Assembly: GCA_922989275.2 (NCBI GenBank)
Contig: OV277868.1
Coordinates: 80,032,216-80,096,215 of the forward strand
Length of the DNA: 64,000 nt
Reading direction: 5' to 3'
Source of the DNA: Gari tellinella
Taxonomy: Eukaryota; Mollusca; Bivalvia; Cardiida; Psammobiidae
Position 1 is the stretch's first letter. The number at the start of each line of letters is the position of its first letter. The position numbers and the translations under genes were made by a program. Below the pieces are notes generated by a model, which saw nothing but the letters and a program-made list of their open reading frames with translations, had not been told where the DNA came from and ran no database searches. Below, one piece after another: positions 40,670-53,498 of the stretch.

Positions 40670-42190
40670 CTATTTTGGATCCTGATTAGACCCCGATTGA
40701 CTCCGGCGTCCGACCAGGATACAACATGTTTGCAAATGACAGTACGGTTGTTTAATACTTTTAACGTACCCCAGTGAGGGTTTCGTTCAGTCAGTTGTGA
40801 ACTACTATGGTATGCGACAGCTTCTAACGGTGAGGCGTTATGGAGTCGTGAAAAAAAGGCTGTTGAATAACTTAAAATCACCCTACGGAAAACAGTCCTT
40901 TAGAAGTGTAAACTTCACATAGAAGTTATGAATAAAACATTTCTAATACGGAGTGAAAATAATAATTCTTTTTTGTCAGAGTTGGTATAGGTATATCATA
41001 AGTCTATGCACACTTTCATTTGTCTACGTTGTCTTGTTAGAAAAATGTTTGAAATTTATCGTGTTTTTTTGAACAGCAAACGACCTATACCTATATTGAC
41101 TAACATATGTCCGATCTCATTAGTGGTTTCAACATTAATGTGTTAAAGCTTTTATAGTCTACGTGCGACTTTGTAATAACTTTTACAAATAAACGTAGAT
41201 TGGATACAGATGAGACGCCGATGGATACTCGACGTCTCATCTTAACCTAAAATGTTTGAAACTACCGGTATGATGTTGGACTTGTATGCATGTATATAGG
41301 ATATTACTGGAGTGTTCATAATTTATTGGATTTATTAAACGAGTCTTTAAGAAAACGATAAACGACTAGTTTGATAAATAAAATATATTATGAACACGAA
41401 TGTTTAACTCATTGAGTCCCGACACTGCAAACGGACACTCCCAATCTCTACAAAAATGTACTGCATTCGCAACTATATCATTTTGCAATACATCGCAAAC
41501 ATTGCAGACCCTGGTCAGATAGCCATCTGTTCTGGGTATGCGCTGTTTGTATTGGACAAGTGCAATCTTTGCAAATGTATTGCTTCTAGAGAACGCGCGT
41601 CCATGCAGTCTGGACTCTATGTCTTAACCAGTTAGGTAAACTAGTGCTTCCCTTTTAATGTGTTTCATTTCGGTTTCGAGAAACACATTAAGATATTAGG
41701 GACCCCCTAGTAATTACTTTTATATCCGAAGAAATAACCGTGTGTCTGTCTTTCAAGTATTGTTCCCTTCGCTTCAGAGAAACATGTTTGAAGGACTGAT
41801 GTACTGGTATATAAATATGTTGCAGTGGAATTTTACTATTCTCTCATTGATTGTAAATGGCAAATAGTATAAAGCCTGGTCAGATGTCGATTTATTGAAC
41901 ATCTGACTTGGTATCAAAGCTGCTTGCAATTGATATGACTGATTGTGTGTGCATATACGATATAACGGAATGGAGAGGATAGTATGTCTCACCTGTTTTG
42001 CATTGACATCAACACATGACAGATGAAGTTTAGACTTTTCCCTCATGTTTCTGTATGTATTTTCTTTCTCATGTATGTGTTTGTATTGCCTATTTATTTG
42101 CATGTTCGTATATGTAGCCATTTACTACTCATTTTGCAATGTTATGTTTACATATGACTCTCCAGAAATTGGAGGAAATAAAGATATATA
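40670..42190. other. Intergenic repeats, no gene
   Basis: Diverged palindrome cores at about 40670-40735, 41205-41253, 41495-41550 and 41866-41930, plus TTATTAAACGAG arms of the 840-1130 family at 41300-41395. Otherwise AT-rich. Confidence 0.5.
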
Positions 42191-42194
42191 TATA

Positions 42195-44834
42195 GTTATA
42201 TATCAAATATTCCACTGTCAGCATTTGAAAAGTACTTCAAAACTATTAACAATCCTAGTGATACTTTCTTTACTCCAGATGAAGATGTACTTCATTTTAT
42301 TGAAAGGTATGAAAAAGATGAATTTAATATTATGTTTGATGAACTTAATAAGGATATTTTGAATGAAGAGATTCATAAAGCTATTAAACAGTTCGGCAGG
42401 TCCAGATTTAATACTCAATGAATTTTTAATAAATGCAGAGCAAATTCTCATGCCTGTTCTCCAATCTATGTTTAACAAGATATTTAGATTGGGTATTTTT
42501 CCGGACAGATGGTCTGAGGGGTATATAATACCACTGCATAAAAAAGGGAATCCAGATGATGCAACGAATTATAGAGGAATCACATTATTAAGCTGCGTCG
42601 GAAAATTATTTACTAGAGTACTAAATAACAGATTGCAAAACTGGGCTGAAAATTATAACGTATATGTTGAAGCCCAAGCTGGGTTCAGAGCTAATATGAG
42701 TACTGTAGATAACATTTTTGTTTTAAATGGTCTTATATCAAGTTTCATTAATAGGAGAAAGCAATTATTTTGTACATTTGTTGATTTTACAAAAGCCTTT
42801 GATTATGTAGTTCGTGAAAATATGTGGTACAAATTAATAAAATTAGGCGTCAGAGGGAATATGCTTAACATAATAAAATCGATGTACAAAAGTGTTAAAT
42901 CAAGAGTAAAATACCATAATAAGCTTGGTGATACTATGTCATGCACTTTAGGTGTAAGACAAGGTGAGAGTCTGTCGCCATTTCTGTTTTCAATGTTTTT
43001 AAATGATCTAGAAGATGAATACATCAAAGGTGGCATAGACGGTTTAAATATAGATTTATTTAAGTTATTTTAATGCTATACGCAGATGACATTGTACTGT
43101 TTGCAGAAAATGCATCGCAGGTACAAAAAGGATTAAATATTCTTCAAGAATATTGCAATACGTGGAAATTAAAGGTTAACACAAATAAAACAAAAATAAT
43201 GGTATTCAGAAAAGGCGGGAAACTACCTTCTCATCAAAAGTTTTATTATGACGGTACAGAAATAGAAATCATTAACAAATTCACATATTTAGGGGTTACT
43301 TTTACATCTGGTGGATCGTTTCAGCATACCCAAAATGCGTTAGCAGGTCAAGCACACAAGGCTATATTTAAGCTGAATAAATACTTACATAAGTTTACAT
43401 ATATAAGCCCATCTCACAAATTAGAACTGTTTGATAAACTAATAAGTCCAATACTGAATTATAGTAGTGAGGTATGGGGCTTCTCGAATGCACCTTCTAT
43501 CGAAAGGACCCACCTACAATTTTGCAAAAAACTTTTAGGTGTAAAACAAACGACTCAAAATGATTTCATTTATGGAGAGCTAGGAAGATTTACATACCAA
43601 ACTAAAAGATGCTTAAATATTATTAAATACTGGGTTAAGATTTTACATACAAAAGAAGATAAATATATAACAAAAATATATCGTTTGCTGAAAGATGAGC
43701 ATGAAATAAATAATTATGTGAACTGGTGTTCTCTATTGAAAGATCTTATTTGTCGCTTAGGGTTCTACCACGTTTGGTTATCACAAACTGTCGGTGATGC
43801 AAAAATGTTTATATTACTTGTAAAACAAAGGTTAAATGATCAGTTTGTACAGAACTGGAATACTAGGCTTAATGAGTCAAGTAGAGCTCTGTGTTACAGA
43901 AACATATCCAATTTTGGAATACAGCCATACCTAAATATTGTTAATGTAGGGAAGTTTTGTACATCAATGAGTAGACTTAGATTATCTTCTCATAGGTTAG
44001 CAGTTGAAACAGGGAGATGGAATAAACCATTGCCAATAGCATTCAATGATAGAAAATGTAATGCATGTTCCACCTTGGAAGACGAATTTCCTTTTGTATT
44101 AGAATGTATTCAATTCCAAGATCTAAGAATAAAATATATTCCAGAATATTATTGGAAAAGGCCAAGTATGTTGAAATTTACAAAATTAATGACTTGTTTT
44201 GATGTTAAGACTGTTAGAAATTTATCAATGTTTGTTCACTATGCATTTCAAGCTAAACCTCTTTGATCTGATGACTATTACTGTAGTTATGATGAAGATG
44301 ATTCAAATTCTTTATAATTACATGTACATGTACTTACATGCAAAAGGAGTGTACAAGGTTGAACTGCTTGTTTGGAGTAGTTCAGTCTACGTCTAGTCTG
44401 TTTGCTGGGGTGTAAAGATGTTCTATGCAAATCGAGTTCAAATAGTTGTTTAAATGTTACTAGTATAAGTTTTCGGTGCAAATGAATGTTTTAGTTTAAA
44501 TTCGAGTTCCAATAATTGTTTAAATGTTATTAGTAAAAGATATATTTTATTCTTATAACATCAGTATTTTCTAATACAAATATAATAGATATTCGATTTA
44601 AGAATATTAAGTTATGATAATGGTGATAATGACATCAATTCTGATTAAAGTCAATATTACTGAAATCATAATTTTATTTTTTCTTTACTTACATCTTCTC
44701 CGCTAAATACATCTTTATTGTCATAACTGTTTGTGTGTATATGTATTACATGCCTATGCTTGTTTGTACATGTATAACATGCCTCATGGACTTGTTAGTC
44801 TAAAGGAAGAATAAAATCATATCTATCTATCTAT
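42195..44834 (+). mobile_element. 5'-truncated non-LTR retrotransposon (LINE)
   Basis: Coding remnant from about 42195 to 44266 with reverse-transcriptase motifs, followed by a non-coding stretch and an (ATCT)n end at 44820-44834, the usual LINE 3' architecture. The 5' endonuclease half is missing. The clade cannot be fixed by eye. It lies in the interval between the two galactosyltransferase genes. Confidence 0.82.
42363..44266 (+). pseudogene. LINE reverse transcriptase, frameshifted
   Basis: First frame (42363-43073) has SAGPDLILNEF, IIPLHKKGNPDDATNYRGIT, VEAQAGFRANMSTVDNIF, TFVDFTKAFDYV and LGVRQGESLSPFLFSMFLND. It ends at a TAA just before the YADD box, which opens the second frame (43073-44266: MLYADDIVLFAE, then LKVNTNKTKIMVF, FTYLGVTF). 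The second frame ends with a Cys-rich segment CNACSTLEDEFPFVLEC. An upstream piece (42200-42420, AFEKYFKTINN and HKAIKQ) is in yet another frame. A one-base loss at 43070 and a change near 42393 explain the breaks. The rest is well preserved, so the copy is fairly young. Confidence 0.85.
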
Positions 44835-45635
44835 ATGAAAAATAAACAACGGGTGTTATTCAACGCTCACGCCGTCTGTTAAGTTATAAATTATATTATA
44901 CTATTTCGACATGCATGATGCATGCATGTGATTGATTAGACCGAATCATAATTGGGTACATTTGTCTCTCCAGGGGAGGCAGCTGCACGCAATTATACTT
45001 CGCCACATAATGACTTCATTACGCTAGCTTGTGAGCCCGTCAATGTTCGGCTCTTACCGGATATTTGCTTCCGCAATCGCTCGGTATTTACGGAAACTCC
45101 CGACGACTCTTTGAATACGAGGTATATTAATTTTATTTTCAATTTGAAAAAGGACCAAATTAACATTAACTTACAATTCTTAAATTTATATCAAAAGAAA
45201 GAACAATTATTCAATTATACGAGCCCGTTTGCACACAATTGATATCGATTTGTATAAATGCACAAGGTCGTGTTATATTAACCGTGTCGAGGCTTATTTT
45301 CAGCAGTTTACTCTTTGTTTAATGTGATTAAGACATGTCTTTTTCAACTTAAAAAAGGACCAAAATCTTATTAAAATATTTTTTCAAAACAAATTTCATC
45401 ATAAAGAAAGATGATTAAGCTAACACGGACCGTTTGCACAGGAACGATATCTGTCCAGAAAAAAAAATTATTACTAGTTATGTAAAAGTGCCCTTCTTAT
45501 TTTAATGCGCTAAAATGAGAGCAAGCGAGCCACCTGAGTGTCCAATATTCTGCCTAACGGTCTGGTCTTACATTTCAGTAGCATGATGTGAATCTGAATT
45601 TGATTGCGATACCTTCCTATGTCATACAATGCTAT
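44835..45635. other. Intergenic, no gene recognised
   Basis: A 96-codon frame at 44952-45242 begins GTFVSPGEAAARNYTSP but shows no family feature. AAAAAAGGACCAAA occurs twice (45147, 45350), suggesting an internal duplication. Confidence 0.4.
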
Positions 45636-45642
45636 ATCTTAA

Positions 45643-45872
45643 CCCTTCATTCTTAATAGGCGCGTTTGCAAATAGTTTTGGTCCTGATCAGACGCCGCGT
45701 AACGCGGCGTCTGATCAGGAACCAAACTGTTCGACGCTATTATCGACATTTAATATGTCATACAACCTTAAATCTATCTTTGAAACGTGTCTTGTAGACA
45801 GCAATAATGAAGCAGACGACAATAAAGCGGTGAAGGGGTAAAACTATCCCGAATAATTTGATCATGACAGGG
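45643..45872. mobile_element. TTAA MITE with CAGACGCCGCG palindrome core
   Basis: TTAA at 45639-45642 and 45873-45876; ends CCCTTCATTCTTAATAGG and ATCATGACAGGG. Core 45667-45731 has a perfect GACGCCGCGTAACGCGGCGTC centre. Confidence 0.87.
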
Positions 45873-45879
45873 TTAAGGA

Positions 45880-46065
45880 CCATAATGGAAATAAGACTAT
45901 TTCTTATTCTTTTTTTGTGTTATCCTTGGCATATAATATTGACTGACATGGCTGTATTAAATAATACATATTGTTGCTTACATGTACTGCTTATTGTGTA
46001 TGTTTTTAATAACATATTACCATGTTATTGTACATTTTATGTTGGAATAAATCTATCTAACTATC
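45880..46065 (+). repeat. LINE-like 3' tail
   Basis: An AT-rich segment ending GGAATAAATCTATCTAACTA resembles the (ATCT)n end of the LINE at 44.8 kb. Only the 3' end is suggested; no coding part. Confidence 0.4.
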
Positions 46066-46276
46066 TATTAACTATGGGAGTTTTAACAGACGACAAAGTA
46101 TTGCAGATGACAATAACAGCGTACTTGTATAATAATTTATTATGATACATATCTATGGTAGAAACGGGCTAACGCCTTCACTGCCTTACCCCGAGAACAA
46201 TAGTGTTTGAATCCTGATCAGACGACGCGTTACGCGGCGTCTGATAAGGATTCAAATTGTTTGATACTCAATTATA

Positions 46277-46454
46277 CAGTAAAATATCTCTATTACGACC
46301 ACAAAAATAAGGCTTATTGTTTGTTTGATACACAGGTGGCAGCTTAAAGCTCCTTAAGGAGCTTTCCGTTTTATTTTCACCTTGCTTTAAGCTGCCACCT
46401 GTGGAAACACAAAATATTTTACTTCATAGTGGTCTTTAAAGAGAGGTTTTACTG
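46277..46454. mobile_element. 178-bp TA MITE with GGTGGCAGCTTAAAG core
   Basis: Left CAGTAAAATATCTCTATTAC, right complement CAGTAAAACCTCTCTTTAAA, TA both sides. The core 46332-46402 is bounded by CAGGTGGCAGCTTAAAG and its complement. Confidence 0.8.
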
Positions 46455-47108
46455 TAGTTTAAGTCAAAAAGATAAAAAAAAAATTGAGAAATAAAAGCAG
46501 ACGACAATTGATTAAAGCTGATGACGTAATGGCAGTGACAGGTTAAAAGAAACAAGTTAGGTCGTAACGTTGTTCGGTTCGGTGGTTTCGAATTGTTGTT
46601 CAACTATACATATACAAACGTTTATAACACTGCGCTGGTCATACTTGACCAATTGTATTTAACCCATATCCCGCTGAAATGACGTCTGCTTTAAATTTGT
46701 GGTCAGAAAAATAGAAAAAAGTTTATTTTAGTTTGCATTTTAACTGACCAACCATCAACACGGAGAGTCACTCAGTTTTCAATTTACTAGGCGTCTGGTC
46801 TGAATCCAAACTGTCAAGAAATGTATGTCAAGTATCTTTTACTCGGATTAAAGTGATATAAATTGCTTGTAAATATCGAAACCTTTTCACCTCTGAAAGT
46901 TTTAATGGAAAGTTCCAATTTCTATTTAAGTTAAGTCCATTTTTTGATTATTTAGGGGTGATGTACAATATTACACTATATTGCACAATGGCAAATAGTG
47001 CAGACCCTGATTAGATGGCACCTTTAGGAGTCCTCTGATCAGGGTCTACTCTGTTTGCATGGGAAAAGTGTACTCTTCTCAGGCGCACTGTTTGTTAAAG
47101 AGAGTATA

Positions 47109-47496
47109 CAGTGGAACTCCTCATAACCGGAACCTCTAAATACCGGAATTCTCTCTAAACCGGACAAAAGCTTTGGTCCTGTTTCCAATCCTTCTTCAAT
47201 TTTACCCATTACATAAATTAATAACAACGCCTTTTTACGTCTTTTGGTTTATTCATATACTGAATAAAATAGTTTATACATTCAATCAGATGATAGCTAA
47301 AAGGAGGTTGAAAGTACAGCAGAATGTACCTTAAGCGCATTCTGCTTTACTTGTAACCTGATTTAATTGTTCAGCTATCTTCCACACTAGAAACAAGCTA
47401 TTTGGTAATGGGTTTAAACCCCGCTAAACTGGAAACCCCTCTAAACCGGAACTTTTTGTTGTCCGCACAGATGTCCGATTTAGAGGGGTTTCATTG
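47109..47496. mobile_element. 388-bp TA MITE with AACCGGAA ends
   Basis: Left CAGTGGAACTCCTCATAACC, right complement CAATGAAACCCCTCTAAATC, TA both sides; same family as 33016-33374, again with an AAAGCAG palindrome MITE in the middle (47282-47352). Confidence 0.82.
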
Positions 47497-48322
47497 TATT
47501 CGTCGCTTTAAACCCTTTCACTGCCGTTAGCGACTTAAGTCCACTGTGTAGTATTGATCATGGTCAGACGCCGCGTTACGCACGTATTTTTACTTTTTTG
47601 GTCAATTTGTTAAAGCTCTTCTTTTGAAATAAAAGTAGCATTTTAAAGCAGAGGATACTTATGATCGAGGTGAAAAGTATGAACCCTTATCATGCTGAAT
47701 TGTCGTCTGCTTCAAATATTTCGTCAATGAAAAAAAAAACGTAACAATATTTTTCAATATTTTTCATGCGTTTTAACGGGGAAAAAATGAACATGAATTA
47801 AATGAGCGCGAAACAGTTTGAATCCAGATCAGACGCCTCATCATGCGTTGTCTGATCTAGGTCTAACATTTAGTCAAGTCGCTCCTAATAAGCAAGATAA
47901 GGGTTAAACATAACAATTCTTTATTTGGCATTAAAAAGGACAATGGTATATTTATAGCCAGTACAATTGTTATACGTTCAAAGCAAACGTTACAATAGAG
48001 GCGAAAGTGTTAGTCATTGTTTATTCTAGCGGTTGAAATATGATTACCAAAGTTTCAAAAGTTTGGATCCTGATGAGACGCCGCGATACTCATCAGGATC
48101 CAAACTGTTTGACAATCTGACTCTTGTTTTGAAAAAAAAGACTCTGTAAAGTTCTACTTTTAAAACAGTAGCAGACGACGATTGTTGCAGACGAAAAGAA
48201 TTACCCAGCATGCAAAGAGTTAAAACAGAAGGCAACCTTTGGGTATGGAAGGATTAATGTGTCTATACGTGTAGGGGTATCGTAATACTTAGGTAAAACT
48301 GTGTTAAAGAAAACTGACCAAA

Positions 48323-48560
48323 ATGTTTAGGTCGGGTTCCAAAAGCAAGTTAGTATTGAAAGTAACATTATTTATAGCTGGCATTGGATTCGCGTCCTTG
48401 GTTATATTTTCCAAGGACATTACAAATAAAATACCAGCAATCAAGCGCAGGGTTTTGGATAGAAATGTATTTGTTACATCATCAAAAAAGACTTTACAAG
48501 AGACAGAGGTCAAGGGATACGCTGAGTTACCGTTATGTCCGGAAAACCCACCCGGATTAA
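48323..48560 (+). CDS. Gene B exon 1: tail, signal anchor, stem
   Basis: ATG at 48323 opens a frame with RSGSKSK tail, hydrophobic [16 protein letters not shown] and a lysine-rich stem ending in CPENPPGL. Donor GTAAGT at 48561, phase 1. Different from gene A exon 1 except for the final CP[DE]xPPGL box, as expected for a fast-evolving tail and stem. Confidence 0.85.
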
Positions 48561-49025
48561 GTAAGTACTTTGTTTTCATTATCGAAAATCTTCCAAACCG
48601 AATTTCTAAAATAACAACAACAACTACTTCTACTGTTATACTACTCTACACTGACAACCAATGTAGACAGCTGTTGTGTGTGTTGTTCGGGGGTTGTTAT
48701 AGGGAGGGAAATTAAGACTTACATTTGAAACAGTTTGAATCCAGATCAGACCCCGCGTTACGCGGCGTCTGATATAAAATCAAGCTGTTTGTCACTCGTC
48801 ATTATATTAATTATATCAAAGTGTCCACTTATATGTAACTTTGAGAACATACAGCAGACAACAGTTCTAAGCAGACGATATTGCAGCAGTAAAAGCGTTA
48901 GACATAATTGTCCTGTTTAGGGAACTGCGGCAAGGGTCGTTGTAAGGAGGGAGTCGTTGAAGGGAGGGAACACTGTACTACTACAAAACTGTACAACTAC
49001 CACCACGGCCACTACTATATTACTA

Positions 49026-49064
<39 letters not shown>

Positions 49065-49203
49065 TAACAACAGCACAACTATACTACTTCAATTTCGGAA
49101 ACTACTACTACTACTACAATTACTATTAAAACTTCTGTTACTGCTACTACTACTACTACAACTACTACTACTACTACAATTACTATTAAAACTTCTGTTA
49201 CTG

Positions 49204-49257
<54 letters not shown>

Positions 49258-52200
49258 TAACAACAACACAACTATACTACTTCAATTTCGGAAACTACTA
49301 CTACTACTACAATTACTATTAAAACTTCTGTTACTACTATAACTACTTCTACTACTAAAACTACTATTACTACAACAACCACTACTACAACAACAGCTAC
49401 TACCTATTCAACTAGTATTAAGGGTACATGCATGTTGTTGTAGAGAGGGAGCACTGCACTTCTGCTACTACTACTATAACTACTACTACCACTGCCACAA
49501 CAACCACTACTGCTGCTACTACTGCTGCTACTGCTGCTACTACTACTACAACTACTTCAACTACTACTACTAAAACTACTATTACTACAACAACCACTAC
49601 TACAACAACAGCTACTACCTATTCAACTAGTATTAAGGGTACATGCATGTTGTTGTAGAGAGGGAGCACTGCACTTCTGCTACTACTACTATAACTACTA
49701 CTACCACTGCCACAACAACCACTACTGCTGCTACTACTGCTGCTACTGCTGCTACTACTACTACAACTACTACAACTACTACTACTAAAACTACTATTAC
49801 TACAACAACCACTACTACAACAACAGCTACTACCTATTCAACTAGTATTAAGGGTACATGCATGTTGTTGTAGAGAGGGAGCACTGCACTTCTGCTACTA
49901 CTACTATAACTACTACTACCACTGCCACAACAACCACTACTGCTGCTACTACTGCTGCTACTGCTGCTACTACTACTACAACTACTTCAACTACTACTAC
50001 TAAAACTACTATTACTACAACAACCACTACTACAACAACAGCTACTACCTATTCAACTAGTATTAAGGGTACATACATGTTGTTGTAGAGAGGGAGCACT
50101 GCACTTCTGCTACTACTACTATAACTACTACTACCACTGCCACAACAACCACTACTGCTGCTACAACTGCTGCTACTGCTGCTACTACTACTACAACTAC
50201 TACAACTACTACTACTAAAACTACTATTACTACAACAACCACTACTACAACAACAGCTACTACCTATTCAACTAGTATTAAGGGTACATGCATGTTGTTG
50301 TAGAGAGGGAGCACTGCACTTCTGCTACTACTACTATAACTACTACTACCACTGCCACAACAACCACTACTGCTGCTACTACTGCTGCTACTGCTGCTAC
50401 TACTACTACAACTACTACAACTACTACTACTAAAACTACTATTACTACAACAACCACTACTACAACAACAGATACTAACTATTCAACTAGTATTAAGGGT
50501 ACATGCATGTTGTTGTAGAGAGGGAGCACTGCACTTCTGCTACTACTACTATAACTACTACTACCACTGCCACAACAACCACTACTGCTGCTACTACTGC
50601 TGCTACTACTACTACTTTTACATCCACTACTTCTACTACATCTACTAATACCACTACTGCTGCTGCTGCTGCTACTGCTGCTACTGCTGCAACTATTACA
50701 ACTACAACAACAACAACTACTACTACTTCCACTACTACTATACAACTTCATCAACAACAACAACTTTTTCTACTATACTAAAATAACAAAACACTTACTA
50801 CTATCACTATTAATGTTTCTTCTACTACTTCTACGACTACTACTACATTGCCACTAAGAAGATTTAGATCTAAGGTGTTGACAGGTATAGACTATCGAGG
50901 ACGTACTAATTTGTAGTTATTTGCTGCTAATAAGCATACAAGACCCGCCAATCAATACAATACAAATACAAATCCTTTTATTACTCTCAGTTCATAATTT
51001 TACATGAATACATGAGGAACAAATAATTTACTGGGTCAAAACATACATACATAACCCACTACTTCATGTGCAGTTCCTATCTCCATCTTGGTAGTCTAAC
51101 CCATTGCCCCACAGAAGCATCTTTTAGCACATTCAAATTATTCATACACTGAAGAAAATATATCCAATTTATACAGACATGAAATTACCGTTAGAAATAT
51201 TTTCTATAGCCTAGCAGATGATAAAGCAGACTGAAAGAAAAACAGAATGCGCCTTCAAGTGCACTCTGCTTTACTTTCAACCTGCTTTACTGTAAGCAGT
51301 CAGCTGTCTCAAAACTAGAAGCAAGTTGTGTGGAAAGAGTTAAACGCGGGAAAGAAATAGAGGATCTTACATGAGTGCTCATTATTAATCATTAATAAAC
51401 GAGTTGACTAGAATAATATGACACCAGCCTTGGCGAGCGTCATATTAATTTTAGTCAACGAGTTTATTAAAAATGATAAGTAATGAACACGAATGAGAGA
51501 TTCTTTTTATAACATATCAATTCTAAATATCTTTTAAATCAATCGAAGCCGGAGTTTGTAGTCTTTCTGCTATATAGATTTTCCGCCAAAACCTGACCTT
51601 GATTGCAAACAGCGTCATTTGGTGTCCCGCTACATGCAGCGATTTTGGCCGGAGCCCAAAAGACGATATTTCACTAGTGGATTACGATATGTATATAATG
51701 GCTTTATTCCACTCCTAGATTGCAAGTTATGTTATAAAAGCATCTTGCCCATTGTTTGTCTACGAAAATGGCTCAATGCGTCCTGTTACAGTCACATTAC
51801 GGCTAATTCATTCGGTTTACTGAATACCACTGGTAGGTTTCCGCGGTCTTCAATTAAAAACAAACAGAGAGATACAGTGGAGATGATATTATATTACCCA
51901 TTTAAACGCAAATGAAGAAAAAACATTGATTTGAAATCTCTAACGATTTATTATGTTTTGTGTGTGGCAAACAGGTTTTTAGATGTAATACGTTGTTTTA
52001 GCATACACATGTTTATTGGAAAATAATTACGTCAAAATAAAGTGCAACATCTCTTAAGGGACACACACATGCCTGGAGGAACAAGTGACCCAAGAAGCAA
52101 TTGACCACTTAGTGCTTTGAGTTTAATGCATTAATATGATATATATATATATATGAGAGAGAGAGAGAAAGAGAGAGAGAGAAGAGAGATAGAGAGAAAG

Positions 52201-53467
52201 AGAGATAGAGAGAGAGAGGAGAGACAGACAGACATACATACATAAATAGAGACAGGGAAACAGAGAGAGATAGAGAGACAGATACAGATACAGAGATATA
52301 CACAGAGAGAGACAGAGAGAGGGAAGTAGAGACAGATACAGATATCCAGACATATATACAGAGGGTCAAATATACAGACTAATATACAGAGGGTCAGAGA
52401 GACAGATGCATAGAGTAAGAGAGTGAGAGACAGACAGAGAGAGATACATAGAGAGACATAGAGAGAGACAGAGAGACAAACATAGAGAGGGAGAGACAGA
52501 AAGAGACATAGATAGAGACAGAGAGACATAGACAGAGAGAGAGAGAGAGAGGCAAATAGAGGCAGAGACAGAGTGACATATACAGAAAGACCGAGAGACA
52601 GACATAGAAAGACAGAGACAGAAAGAGACAGAGTGTAAGAGAGAGAGAGAGAAACAGAGTGTAAGAGAGAGAGAGAGAGATAGAAAAATACAGAGAGAGA
52701 GAGAGAGAAACATATACATAGATAGAGAGAAAGACAGAAAGAGACATAGAGAGAGACCGAGAGAGAGAAAGAGAGAGATACACAGATAGAAACAGAGAGA
52801 GAGGCAGATAGAGACAGAGCGACATATACAGAGACATAGAGACATAGAGAGAGAGTCAGAGAGAGACATACAGAAACAGACAGACACAGAGAGGCAGAAA
52901 GACATACATGGAGAGACAAACAGAGATTAAGAGAGAGAGTGTAAGAGAGAGAAAGAGATAGAAATATACAGAGAGAGAGACAGAGAAACATACATAGATA
53001 GAGAGAAAGACAGAAAGAGACATAGAGAGAGACCGAGAGAGAGAAAGAGAGAGAGATACACAGATAGAAACAGAGAGAGAGGCAGATAGAGACAGAGCGA
53101 CATATACAGAGACATAGAGAGAGAGTCAGAGAGAGACATACAGAAACAGACAGACACAGAGAGGCAGAAAGACATACATGGAGAGACAAACAGAGAATAA
53201 GAGAGAGAGTGTGAGAGAGAAAGAGATAGAAATATACAGAGAGAGAGACAGAGAAACATACATAGATAGAGAGAAAGACAGAAAGAGACACAGAAAGAGA
53301 CATAGGGAGAGACAGACAGAGAGAGAAACAGAGAGAGAGGCAGATAGAGACAGAGCGACATATACAGAGACATAGAGAGAGAGAGTCAGAGAGAGACATA
53401 CAGAAACAGACAGACAAAGAGAGACAGAAAGACAAACATGGAGAGACACACAGAGATTAAGAGAGAG

Positions 53468-53498
<31 letters not shown>

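Noticed and set aside
34953..48322. Shared bidirectional promoter between genes A and B
   Set aside because: The starts are 13.4 kb apart with many insertions between; no promoter motif could be supported by eye.
49428..50781. Thr-rich 76-92 codon frames repeated every 215 bp
   Set aside because: Products of ACT-triplet satellite DNA, each stopped by TAG in the shared MITE-end word.
52131..53435. 434-codon and shorter minus-strand Ser/Leu/Cys frames
   Set aside because: They are translations of the GAGA/GACA tract; overlapping frames in all phases give the same composition.
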